This document shows, in pieces, positions 31,005 through 39,484 of a DNA stretch of 64,000 nt. Position 1 is the stretch's first letter; the number at the start of each line of letters is the position of its first letter. Source of the DNA: Cladorhizidae sp. MBARI D1340-BT2 (taxonomy: Eukaryota > Porifera > Demospongiae > Poecilosclerida > Cladorhizidae); the NCBI GenBank assembly GCA_028752905.1, contig JAQNBH010000136.1, positions 1-64,000 of the forward strand, read 5' to 3'. Under the pieces are notes generated by a model. The model was not told where the DNA came from, did not search any database, and was given only the letters and a program-made list of their open reading frames with translations. Both the position numbers and the translations under genes were made by a program.

Positions 31005-31665
31005 CTACCTAGTGAAATCAGGGCTGAACCTCCGATAATAGCCGGCGGTACCCAGGAATGCTCTAAACCCCTTTTGGTTCTTAGGCCTCTGATAATCCCT
31101 CAATGCCTTCACTCTTGCTTCAGGAATGCTAACTAGCCCATTCCCTATCACGTGTCCCAAGTATTCTAAGCATCTAGCACCCCACACACATTTATTGGGC
31201 TTGGCCGTTAACCAGGCTTCTCTCAGGGCCTCTAACACACCTCTGATGTATTCCAGATGTTTCTCCCGAGAGGAGGAATAGATTACAACATCTTCAATGT
31301 AGACTGAGCTGAATTCAGATTGTTGGGCAAGAGTGTACTGCATGCACCTTTGGAAGGTAGCCGGGGCATTCATAAGTCCAAAGGGCATTCTGGTGAATGC
31401 AAATTTACCCCAGGAGCAAAATGCTGTCTTGTCCTGGCTATCCCTATCCAAGGTGACCTGATAGAACCCTTTATTCATGTCCACTTTTGTCAGCCATGTT
31501 GCTTCAGCAACGTTATCTAGGAGATCATGTACCATGGGCGCCTGAAATGGATCTGCCCGGGTTATGCTATTCAATCTCCTATAGTCTATACATTGTCTGA
31601 TGGCATTTGTCCCTCTTTTATGGACAGGCACCATGGGCATGCACTTTTACTGGGTACGAGGATAC
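31005..31665 (-). pseudogene. Reverse transcriptase, element 2, with altered catalytic box
   Basis: A 211-codon open stretch with RT landmarks: MPMVPVHKRGTNAIRQCIDY, LTKVDMNKGFYQVTLDRDSQ (first catalytic Asp), RMPFGLMNAPATFQRCMQYT, then VYIEDVVIYSS where family members have Y-x-D-D, and CLEYLGHVIGNG, FLGTAGYYRRFSPDF. The first Asp of the catalytic pair is Glu here, which should abolish or cripple polymerisation. A frameshift near 31640 separates the fingers. Integrase sequence ends only about 35 bp upstream on the same strand, so integrase and RT were parts of one pol in that order. Confidence 0.92.
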
Positions 31666-31674
31666 CTTCCCTTG

Positions 31675-32215
31675 CTAACTGTTGGATTGTTTATCACTCA
31701 TCTTCACCTTACCTATTGGCTCAGTGGTTCCCTCGCTCTCTTCCGCAACCACCACCCGAAACAGGTTAGCTACAGGAGTCTTCCATACCTTGAGCCTATT
31801 AATGTGAACAGTTATGTTTTTAGACTTCTTCCCTGGGATAGCTATTCTGTAGTTGCAACCAGAAGTTTTAGCTATTACCTCATATGGACCCTCCCAAATA
31901 GAGTGCAACTTCCCGGTGAGGCCTGGGGTGTGACACAAGACCATGTCAACTAGCTCGTAGCTCCTAGGTTTAGCGCTCATATCATAGGCAGCTTTGGATT
32001 TCCGCTTGTAAGCCTCCTCATTGGCATGACCCACATTGTGTAACTTGGTTAGGCTTTCCTTGAGCTCGGCTACCCACTGGGTCAAGGTAGAATAATTTAG
32101 GTCACCTTTTACCCATCCCGATTTCATAGCTTCCAGGGGGCCGCACATGCTCTGCCCGTGGACTAGCTTGTATGGGGAAAAGCCTGTGGCTGCATGGGTG
32201 TCACAGGGTGACACT
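31675..32215 (-). pseudogene. Integrase C-terminal half, element 2
   Basis: Minus-strand integrase sequence: DTHAATGFSPYKLVHGQSM, ELKESLTKLHNVGHANEEAY, KRKSKAAYDMSAKPRSYELV, KLHSIWEGPYEVIAKTSG (the GPY/F-type module) and YRIAIPGKKSKNITVHINRL. The GPY/F module is typical of Ty3/gypsy integrases and some relatives. The frame ends with a stop at about 31673, just ahead of RT. Confidence 0.9.
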
Positions 32216-32515
32216 TCACTCCCCAACACTGACTCTAATAGATTAACCACAACACCCACTTAACTAGAGCGACTATGTAGTTATGCCATGAATATGATTA
32301 GTAAACCCACTGAACAGTGCACACATTATGTCATTATAAGGCTAGTGAACTGCGTGTTAGGATGTCTGAATTCCAGTCTATGCTGTGATGCTTTCTGCGT
32401 GTGAGTTCTCAATATTCAATTAAACTATTGTTATTCTCGGGGTCTGGGGGTAAGAACCAGACTGTACCGAACAAATCTGAACTGTGTGTCAGCACTTCCG
32501 CTCCGAAAGGCAGTG
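32216..32515. mobile_element. ~300-bp insertion splitting the integrase of element 2
   Basis: Integrase coding sequence is interrupted between the segment ending about 32516 (minus strand KYCLLVCRALPHC-type) and the segment starting about 32215 (DTHAATGFSP). The inserted piece has no coding trace and near-repeats TGTCA/TGTGA at its two ends. A solo LTR or a small non-autonomous element would fit, but the borders are not exact. Confidence 0.45.
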
Positions 32516-32935
32516 TGCCCATGACAATGAGGCAAAGCCCTGCAAACTAAGAGGCAATACTTAAGCAATTTGTCCCACATTTCTGTATCATCAAATTTCC
32601 TTAGTTAACATACCCTTCAATGTTGCGTGCCATCTCTCTAGTGCCCCATTTGTTTGAGGATGATATAGGCTGTTGTTTTCAGCTTCTTAATGTTTAACAG
32701 CTGGCATGTTTTGGTAACAACCCTTCCCATAAACTGAGAGCCCTGGTCTGATAACAGTGGGAATACTATACTATGTTTAATTACCTCCATTAACCCTTCG
32801 GCTACAGATAGAGCATCGATTTTTTTTAGGGCCACAGCATAGGGATACCTTGTTCCGAGAAACATGACAGTTAATATGTAACGGTAACCTCTTGCTGTTC
32901 TATTTAGAAGGCCCACTAAATCCCAAGTCATTCTT
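32516..32935 (-). pseudogene. Integrase catalytic core, element 2
   Basis: Minus strand: MTWDLVGLLNRTARGYRYIL (first catalytic Asp), FLGTRYPYAVALKKIDALSV, VFPLLSDQGSQFMGRVV (second Asp), then after a frameshift near 32645 the glutamate region (TNGALERWHATLKGML). All three core acidic positions can be seen, but a frameshift and a TGA near 32590 break the frame. Confidence 0.9.
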
Positions 32936-32937
32936 TG

Positions 32938-33640
32938 CTATGGTACTGTGATAATGGGTTGCACCATGGGCACTTTCGGGTTCAGCTGCCTTCCTGCCCT
33001 CTGACTCTCGGCACAGGTGCTACAATAAGCCTTCCTAAGCCTGGGCCATGTAAAATGTTGGTACAAACTATCAACCATTTTGTTGTAGGTGAAGTGTCCA
33101 CCTATCAATCCTCTATGGCCTACATCCAACACCTCCCTTCTCCTGCAAGAGGGAACGACCACTCTGGTCCATTCTCTCCCAGGTTCTGATAATTTGACGT
33201 GCGTCAAAACTCCTTCTTCATAAAGATGCCCATCCTTATGACTCTCAGCATTCTTCCTTGCCTCAGTCAAGCTATCATCTGCCTTCTGCTGTGTTATCAG
33301 CATATCCACTTCCTCCTCCCCCTTACCAAGGGTGGGGAGTGGGTGGTCACTACAACTTTCTCCCTCTAACACCTCTGAAAGTCTTCCTTCCTATTCTAAG
33401 ACATCTTCCTCCACCTCTTTGCTTGTGCTACCTTCTGTGCTTGCTCCTTCCTCCTCTAAGGCTGAATTATCTTTCTCCACTACATTGCTTGCTCTACCTT
33501 CCTCCCCCACATCGCTTGCGCTACCTTCCTCTCCCAGAGGACTGGTGCAAGAACTCGCTTCCCCAGGTAAATCAGCTAGTTCTATCTCTAAATCAGGTAA
33601 CTGGGTGTCAGACCCAACAGGGCAAGGTTTAGGCCTCTTG
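32938..33640 (-). pseudogene. Integrase N-terminal zinc domain and acidic leader, element 2
   Basis: Minus strand. An acidic, Ser/Glu-rich leader (GEEGSASDVGEEGRASNVVE) is in frame, through one TAG near 33391, with LITQQKADDSLTEARKNAES, VLTHVKLSEPGREWTRVVVP, the HH part VLDVGHRGLIGGHFTYNKMV and the CC part YCSTCAES. This HHCC zinc domain begins integrase. It is the first recognisable domain of the pol reading frame, so protease and gag are either further upstream and lost or absent. The element's sequence homology fades near 33650 and no 5' LTR is found. Confidence 0.85.
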
Positions 33641-33649
33641 TACTGTATT

Positions 33650-34083
33650 AGCTGTGTTCATGTGCTTCTAGTCTTTCTCACCTGAGTACAATATTAGCTG
33701 TGTCAATTTCTTTGTCTTAGGCTTGGGTTTGGGTATATATATCCAAAATGGGGTGGGTACCTTGCTGACCTAGGACCCTCATTCATTTCCATTTCATCTG
33801 CTTGTTAGATATTCTAATTTCACTTGAATTTTTTTTCTCTTCTCTTTGTACTATATACCACCAAGTATTAATTATTCTTATATAGCCAGCATACTATTGC
33901 ACCTCTCACATTACTCCCAATTCATCAAGTGTTGTGGTATATATATTATAGGAAAAAACACATTCTATGAATTCTCATTGACAACTGACCATGAATTTCA
34001 TATCTTGCCAAATAACTCACTATATATTTAGAGATGCACTACATTATATATTTGTTGACAAGCTGATTGTTACTCTTAATATT
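33650..34083. other. No recognised gene
   Basis: A/T-rich sequence between the gypsy-like element 2 and the 3' end of the Ginger1-like gene. No repeats or coding traces are recognised. If the Ginger1-like gene is part of a transposon, one terminus should lie here, but I could not find it. Confidence 0.4.
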
Positions 34084-34546
34084 TTACAGGATTCTGTCTT
34101 TGCATTGCTGGCAATTCCATTCTTCATGTAAGTTTGCAATGGCTTGAAGGAATGTTAGCACAAAATTGATCGAACCATTCCTTACATGAACAGCACTGTG
34201 CAACCATAAGGGCAGGGTCATGGGGCTGCCTACATATGCAGATAAGTGGTATTCTTTCGTCCAACCTCTTGTACGTCACATTCCATCTCAGACCTTCCAA
34301 TGCGAAAGGTAGTAATATTCGTTTTTGGAAGGACATTGCTATATAGATGGTGTCGCATCCTGCTCTGGTCAAAGGTGATGAGTGATGGATTATTCCGACT
34401 CCATAGAGCTGTTGCAATTGCAATAGCAAATAACCCACACTCATTGCCTCCAGCCTGTATCTGTATTTTAGGTTTCTCAATGATAAGGTAAGTTCCAGCA
34501 TAATGCTCCATCCAGGCATGGCTTTTCAGCGTGTCCAATTCTGGAT
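34084..34546 (-). pseudogene. Ginger1-like gene: Ulp1 protease core and PHD finger exon
   Basis: The minus-strand exon starts after acceptor TATTGATCCAG at 34547 and ends at TAA (34084-34086). First comes the end of a C48 (Ulp1/SENP-type) cysteine protease with its nucleophile (IQIQAGGNECGLFAIAIATA, the Cys of ECG) and FDQSRMRHHLYSNVL. Ulp1 enzymes cleave SUMO-like tags. After a frameshift follows a PHD-type zinc finger (LICICRQPHDP, QCCSCKEWFDQFC, later WNCQQCK), in which the expected His after WF is Asp. PHD fingers read histone tails. A second frameshift lies just before the last CxxC. These two modules after an integrase are typical of Ginger1 DNA transposons as I recall them. Confidence 0.8.
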
Positions 34547-34724
34547 CAATAATAAGAACAGATATAATAATGCATTAGGCATGTATTAAGGTGTAATATC
34601 AAATATTACTGTACATAGTCCTCAATTCCATTCACTTGACTCGAAGAAACATGTCAATAACAAATTAAAAAATCATTGGATTTTGGTTGATATAGTTTAA
34701 ACATAATGACTAACTGGTTCTGGT

Positions 34725-35446
34725 AGGGAGGCTGTCATATAACAACACTGTGCCCTTGGATGCTCCTACATTTGAAGAAAAACCCATTGGCCGCCAGTAT
34801 TCATGATCTGCACATAATTCTCTACTGGAGTTCCAGTAAGTGAGCATCCGCTGCCTGGTGCCAAATATTAAACTGGCTGAAGGCCACTCATCTTTGGAAA
34901 CTGTACATGAAGTAGGGCCTGTGCTTCATTTATGTGGTGTCCTTCAAACATGCTCCAGATTGGAGAGTTATGAGAAAGTCTCTTGGTAAACTCTCTGTAG
35001 CTGACAACCTGTTGGCATGGTAGGCATATGCCATTTACAACTCTTAGCCTACGTCTCAACAAACAGAGCACAATCATTCTACCTCCAGTCCAACCATCCA
35101 CCCACACTGTGGACCAGGACCAATGACAACCAGAAAAGATGTGCATTTCCACGGAATCTTCACAGACTGAGACAGATTGTTTTGTGACTGGTGCGACCCA
35201 GACTGTACTGAGGGTCACCACACCAAGGTTTGCTGTGCACTGCCTCTTCCTTGGTGGACTCTTCTCTGCAATATTCATGGCCAGATTCACAGTGGCTTCC
35301 TGGATACTAGTACCACAATCAAAGTCACAATCCAGGTATTGTAGGTCAGAGGGAGGGAGGGGTAAGCTTGTCTGCAAGCTTGCATAGCCACTCTCAGTTG
35401 TAGGTATTTGTTGGGACACATCACCTACAAGATTGTTTTGAAGCAT
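34725..35446 (-). pseudogene. Ginger1-like gene: linker and first half of Ulp1 domain
   Basis: Minus strand. A non-conserved Ser/Pro-rich linker (for example AEKSPPRKRQCTANLGVV) leads into NEAQALLHVQFPKMSGLQ, which matches the start of transposon-type Ulp1 domains (helix followed by QFP..GLQ), then, in shifted frames, ENYVQIMNTGGQW and SNVGASKGTVLLYDSLPT. The catalytic His region lies at the frameshift and no continuous frame carries it, so the protease is inactive as it stands. Confidence 0.7.
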
Positions 35447-35654
35447 AGTTTAATGACCTGGTATACTACGGGTCAAGTAAGGCTTTAGGTGTCCTGAATT
35501 GACCTTGCTTTTCATGGCATTGCCATTACCATCCTGACAGGCAGAGGCCCATAGAAGTGATGTCAATTATTTCGTAAGGCCCCAACCAGTCTTGTGATTA
35601 ACCTGTCACCTTTCCTTGATGCTTTTCGTACATTCCTCTGCAAGACATGGTCAT
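35447..35654 (-). pseudogene. Ginger1-like gene: GPY/F-type module exon
   Basis: Minus-strand exon after acceptor TTTGCTGCAG. Reads DDHVLQRNVRKASRKGDRLI, then, around a small frameshift, GALRNN versus PYEIIDITSMGLCLSG, then MKSKVNSGHLKPYLTRSIPG and a TAA at about 35447. This is the small barrel-like GPY/F module that follows the catalytic core in gypsy-type and Ginger1-type integrases and is thought to help oligomerisation or target binding. Confidence 0.75.
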
Positions 35655-35871
35655 CTGCAGCAAACAACAAATGAACATGTGCATATCTTTAAGCCCAAAC
35701 TTTTGTCTGCAATTTATTAAGAACATAAAATGGATTGGAAATATGCAAGATGTCTTTTATTGAAACTCAACAATTAACTGCCCTTCCTCTCTGTATCTCA
35801 CACAAGAGCACCATAAATATTGGTCAGATCAATCATCACCCTTAGCATACCTATTGTAAACTGGAAGCGTT

Positions 35872-36090
35872 TTAAGCCTTTCTTTTGCTTGGAATAAAAT
35901 ACAACTTGTGTTTGGCCTTGGCTTCTTCAATTTTTCCTCGTACCTTTTCATCCAGGGTCTGCACCTGTTCATCCAGGGTCTGCACCTGTTCATCCAGGGC
36001 CTGTACTTGTTCATCCAGGGCCTGCACCTGTTCATCCAGGGCCTGTACCTGTTCATCAAGGGCTAGTACCTGTTCATCCAGGGCCTGTAC
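35872..36090 (-). CDS. Ginger1-like gene: heptad-repeat coiled-coil exon
   Basis: Minus-strand exon beginning after acceptor TATTCACTTAG. It encodes seven or eight consecutive 7-residue repeats of the VQALDEQ type (VQALDEQVLALDEQVQALDE at the start), then VRGKIEEAKAKHKLYF. Val and Leu recur at a and d positions, so a parallel coiled coil is predicted. At DNA level this is a 21-bp tandem repeat (CAGGCCCTGGATGAACAGGT), so the coil is a recent expansion inside an exon. The preceding exon ends DLEDCVEK and joins in phase. Confidence 0.75.
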   Translation of the reverse strand, partial: VQALDEQVLALDEQVQALDEQVQALDEQVQALDEQVQTLDEQVQTLDEKVRGKIEEAKAKHKLYFIPSKRKA

Positions 36091-36218
36091 CTAAGTGAAT
36101 ACAGAAGTATAATAAAAAGAGTTTATGCGGATCATTTTACATGCAATAATTTCATTCACAAATAAAATATGAAATATGCACAGCGAATTAGTCATATTTC
36201 CTTAATTATAGTCTTTAC

Positions 36219-36420
36219 CTTTTCTACACAATCTTCCAAGTCTGTTTTAATCTCTTCAGGAGACATGTCAGTGTGTATATTCACATACTGTAACTCTTCT
36301 TCATAATTATGTTCTGCTATGGCACCCCAAGCTGTGCGATAGAACATCAGTACAAAGGGCTGCTGTTTTGTTGATGATTGTATGCTAGTGTTGATGCCAT
36401 AAGTGGTAGGGAGCACAAAT
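36219..36420 (-). CDS. Ginger1-like gene: integrase core end exon
   Basis: Minus-strand exon between acceptor TATCTTAG and donor GTAAAG. Reads VLPTTYGINTSIQSSTKQQP, FVLMFYRTAWGAIAEHNYEE, then an acidic helix SPEEIKTDLEDCVEKV. The NTS.qSST..qPF.LMF pattern is the last conserved helix of gypsy/Ginger-type integrase cores (the N-T-S..H-S-T-G-x-x-P-F consensus). It is uninterrupted by stops. Confidence 0.85.
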
Positions 36421-36623
36421 CTAAGATATCAACAAAATGCAAAGCATGAGAAGAACTAAAGACATGTACATAGTAAGCCTATACACCAACCAACAGTTAC
36501 AATTGCTATATTGGAACTCTAGGTCATAGGATGGATTACAAAATCCATCCAGTAATAGCAAGCTGCTACAACAGATACACTGACCACCACTGATGCATAG
36601 CAGCTTAAAATATAGTAACTTAC

Positions 36624-36767
36624 TTGTTCCAGTCAGTTTGGCTGTAATTTAGACAGTGCCCTCTTAAGTGTCTGGTTTGTGCGCTCATTCTGGCCATTTA
36701 TTTCTGGATGGTATGCAGAACGCATCATTCGCTTCACACCAAAGGCAGCAGAGATGAAATCATTTAC
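36624..36767 (-). CDS. Ginger1-like gene: integrase core exon with catalytic Glu
   Basis: A 48-codon minus-strand exon between acceptor CCAACTCAG and donor GTAAGT. Reads VNDFISAAFGVKRMMRSAYH, PEINGQNERTNQTLKRALSK, then LQPNWLEQ. The Glu of GQNERTN is the third catalytic residue of the DDE integrase core. Splice sites are strong and the frame is intact. Confidence 0.88.
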
Positions 36768-36986
36768 CTGAGTTGGTTAAGCAAAACAGCATGAAATAGA
36801 TACCAAATATAATGCACACTATACTATGTTACTAATAACATTCACTGTAAAAAGAAGCCATCTGCGTAGTAGTTATGGAGAAGAGATGAGTTGTCTGACC
36901 ACCACTGCTAAACATTGGAATTGAATTCTTATTTAGCATTTATTATGCATCTTGAATGTAAAAAATATTTAAGACTTGTCACTAAC

Positions 36987-37192
36987 CTGGTTAATAAATT
37001 CACGGCCCTGGTCCAGGACCATAACTGTAGATGAGCTCAAGTATCACTTTAACAACATCTGCAGCACACTTTGACTTAATGGGACGAGAAAACACCCACT
37101 TTGTGAAAAGGTCAGTCACAGTGCATATATATCTGTGGCCTTTATCGGTAGCTGCAAATGGGCCAATCAGGTCAATGCCCAGAGTCTCCCAT
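36987..37192 (-). CDS. Ginger1-like gene: integrase core exon with catalytic Asp residues
   Basis: Minus-strand exon between acceptor TATTAAAG and donor GTTAGT. Reads WETLGIDLIGPFAATDKGHR (first catalytic Asp), YICTVTDLFTKWVFSRPIKS, KCAADVVKVILELIYSYG, and in a shifted frame LDQGREFINQ (second Asp). One frameshift at the GGTCCTGGACCAGG stretch separates the two Asp residues, so the gene is disabled or the assembly has an error there. Confidence 0.88.
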
Positions 37193-37585
37193 CTTTAATA
37201 TAAAACACACAGTTATTATACTCAAACTCCTCTGCACTGTCCATAATTCAGAAACAGCCACATCTGGGAACACCCCCACATTTCCCCCAATATTGATGAT
37301 TTGCCTTGAATTTTGTACTTGCAGCACTGCACACGTACATGCTGCACATGTGCAATGACCGAAAACAACATGAACACAGTTATTTAAAAAAGAAATGATG
37401 GTATTTGCCTCAGTGATTCCTGTCTCATCCGAGCTGCAGTGTCATGCCATTTCTTCACAAGAATTTTTTTTGAGGATCACGTGATACACATGACTTGATT
37501 GTGCAATGTCGAGGTGCCTAGTAGACAGATGTTCCCAGATACGGATGAAGGGAGTTCAAGCATATATGTTCATGTGATTTGCATG
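37193..37585. other. Intron sequence left of the hAT insertion
   Basis: Between integrase exon 36987-37192 and the hAT element. It includes CATGCTGCACATGTGCA-type inverted repeats at 37340-37360 and a T-run. At 37507 the sequence TGTCGAGGTGCC resembles the TGTCGAGGGCACC found at the LTR start of element 2. No gene is seen. Confidence 0.4.
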
Positions 37586-39373
37586 CATACTTGCCAACTT
37601 TCCATAAGTTAATTCCGGGACATTATTTTTTTTTAACGAATTTTCGACCCCACCACCTAATTTCTGTGCGCCTTTCCCTTGACCACGCCATTAATTTTAT
37701 ACACGATTTTTCGACCTAACTAACCGGTTCATCTCAACATACAGCTGTGATGTAGTATTCTCTGTAGATTTCTGGAAGAGGCGGTTGAATTGATCCATTG
37801 AGGGCAAGATAAAAGAACAACAGAGGTTTCGTCAGAGGATTCTCAAGCCTTGAAAGAATGCTACAGACCTTAGCTGTTTCAGCTTCCTCACAAGACAAGA
37901 AGAATGACTTCAAACCATCATACTGCCTGAGGTAATGATTCACACACTTCAGCAAGCTGAGCCATCGTGTGGGGCAATGCTTCAAATTCACCCCTCGCTC
38001 AGTGGTGAAAAGTGAACACCTTAGGATGCTCTCTTGCTGCTATGGAGGTAGTAGAATATGTCGATGAAGAGCTGGTCAATGTTCACTGGGAGTACCTTCA
38101 AACCAGCTTTGACTGTTAAATCAGCCAAATGGCAGATGCAACCAACATCATACAAAGTTGGGATCTCATCCTTAATCAGCTTCTGCACACCTGACCTCAC
38201 TCCTTTCATAACATTGGTGGTATCAGACATGAAAGACACTGCATTGTCAAAGCTGAGCCCATTCTTAGTCAGTGACTCTTTCAAGGCTTGAACACAAATT
38301 GGGAGCTATATCAATGTTCACAACAGGTATATCCAAGAATCTCGTCCGTACTTCACCTATCTGTGGATCAAAAATCCTCAAAAGACTTATGCAAGGCTTA
38401 TCCCTCTTGTCATGGGATTCATCAATCATCAAAGAGAATGGACCACTTGACATTGCCTCCATAACTCTCTGTGTGAAGTAAGGAGCAAGAGCTTTCTTCA
38501 CTATGGCGGTGGTTTTGGTGTGGGAACAGGATAATTTCTTTGCAATTTCAGAGTTTGGGAACATCTTGCTGAAAAGCTTGGTGGCGTGGTCACTAGACAG
38601 AAAGGATATGTTGTGCTTAGCAACAAATGTAGCCCACCTGACCTCTGCTTCGATTACTTGATCACTTCTTTGATGTTGGAAGAGAGAGGTGATTGGAATA
38701 GTTGATAACACAGCCTTTGACATATCCTTATGTTTCTTGCTCTTGAGGTGAGATGTGACATCATTATGGCCACCATGGGTAACACCAAAGTCGATTGCAC
38801 ACAGATTACATTGGGCATACAAGTGACCAAAAATGAAGGCAAGACTACTGACATTACTATTGCATTGAACACAAGCAGCACACTGTACCCATGATGTTAT
38901 TATTTACCATGTATTTGTATTTGGGCCATGCTTACTTACTTTGTCAATCAATTTCATTATATATTTTTAATTTATACCTTTGAAACTCCTATCCCCTGAA
39001 ATTCTTTGATCCATTTATTGTCAAAATGGCATTCTCTCTTCTGCTTCTTTGCTACACTATAATTATAGCCATTTTGCTGACATGCAGAGAAGTTTCACGT
39101 GAGTGCCGCACCTTTAACTGAAACAAGGTCAAAGGTTGTTTCACACACCGTAATTGTTTATCTGAAGTTTTTCTCTGCTAAAAAGTGTCCTGTTTTTGTT
39201 GCTTTACGAGTGTTAAAGGACTAAACTAAACAAGCTTGAGACTGCATTGGCCATCTAAGCGAGTGGAACCGCAAGGTGCGCGTAGCTATAAATTCAGGGA
39301 AATTTCCGGGACAAGGACACCACCGGAACAAGGCTCAAAATTCCGTGCCATTCCGGGACGGTTGGCAACTCTG
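37586..39373 (-). mobile_element. hAT-type DNA transposon in an intron of the Ginger1-like gene
   Basis: About 1.79 kb with imperfect terminal inverted repeats: CATACTTGCCAAC at 37586 and, on the minus strand at the other end, CAGAGTTGCCAAC at 39373. The interior encodes hAT-like transposase on the minus strand (37734-38881). A clean 8-bp target duplication is not visible. It lies between the CxxC linker exon (39406-39480) and the first core exon (36987-37192) of the Ginger1-like gene, so it inserted into that intron. Confidence 0.7.
37734..38881 (-). pseudogene. hAT-like transposase with BED-type zinc finger (frameshifted)
   Basis: The minus strand reads a BED/C2H2-like finger (CNLCAIDFGVTHGGHNDVTS, then HLKSKKHKD), FSKMFPNSEIAKKLSCSHTK, the first catalytic region FSLMIDESHDKRDKPCISLL, RIFDPQIGEVRTRFLDIPVV, then after a frameshift near 38280 SFDNAVSFMSDTTNVMKGVR (second acidic region), VGCICHLADLTVKAGLKVLP, and after another break NLKHCPTRWLSLLKCVNHYL. 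The C(x)2H signature CICH and PTRW block are hallmarks of hAT-family transposases. The hAT C-terminal dimerisation region with its last Glu is not found before the terminus. Cut-and-paste transposase; now a pseudogene. Confidence 0.82.
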
Positions 39374-39405
39374 TGCCATGTGTCATGCAGTATAAAATCA
39401 GTGAC

Positions 39406-39480
39406 CTGTTGGAAACTTTGATAGGATGTAGCTCTGTTGCAATGGTCTTAAAATTGTTGGCACCTTTGACAAGTGGATAT
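39406..39480 (-). pseudogene. Ginger1-like gene: linker exon with CxxC of the zinc domain
   Basis: A 75-bp minus-strand exon between acceptor GTTTTTAG and donor GTCACT. One frame reads ISTCQRCQQF, the CxxC of the integrase H2C2 zinc domain; the other reads FKTIATELHPIKVSNR, whose TELHPIKV matches the linker just before the catalytic core of this integrase type. The two halves are in different frames, showing a 1-nt indel at the CAATTTTAAG stretch. The exon fits exactly between the HH exon upstream and the core exon downstream. Confidence 0.75.
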
Positions 39481-39484
39481 CTAA

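Noticed and set aside
33258..33685. Leu/Pro- and Ser-rich plus-strand frames
   Set aside because: They are antisense to the acidic leader and zinc domain of the minus-strand integrase of element 2, which has recognisable motifs.
37193..37585. TGTCGAGGTGCC at 37507 as the opposite terminus of the Ginger1-like element
   Set aside because: Only about eight bases match the 44358 terminus, and it lies between exons of the same gene, which is impossible for an element end unless the element is rearranged.
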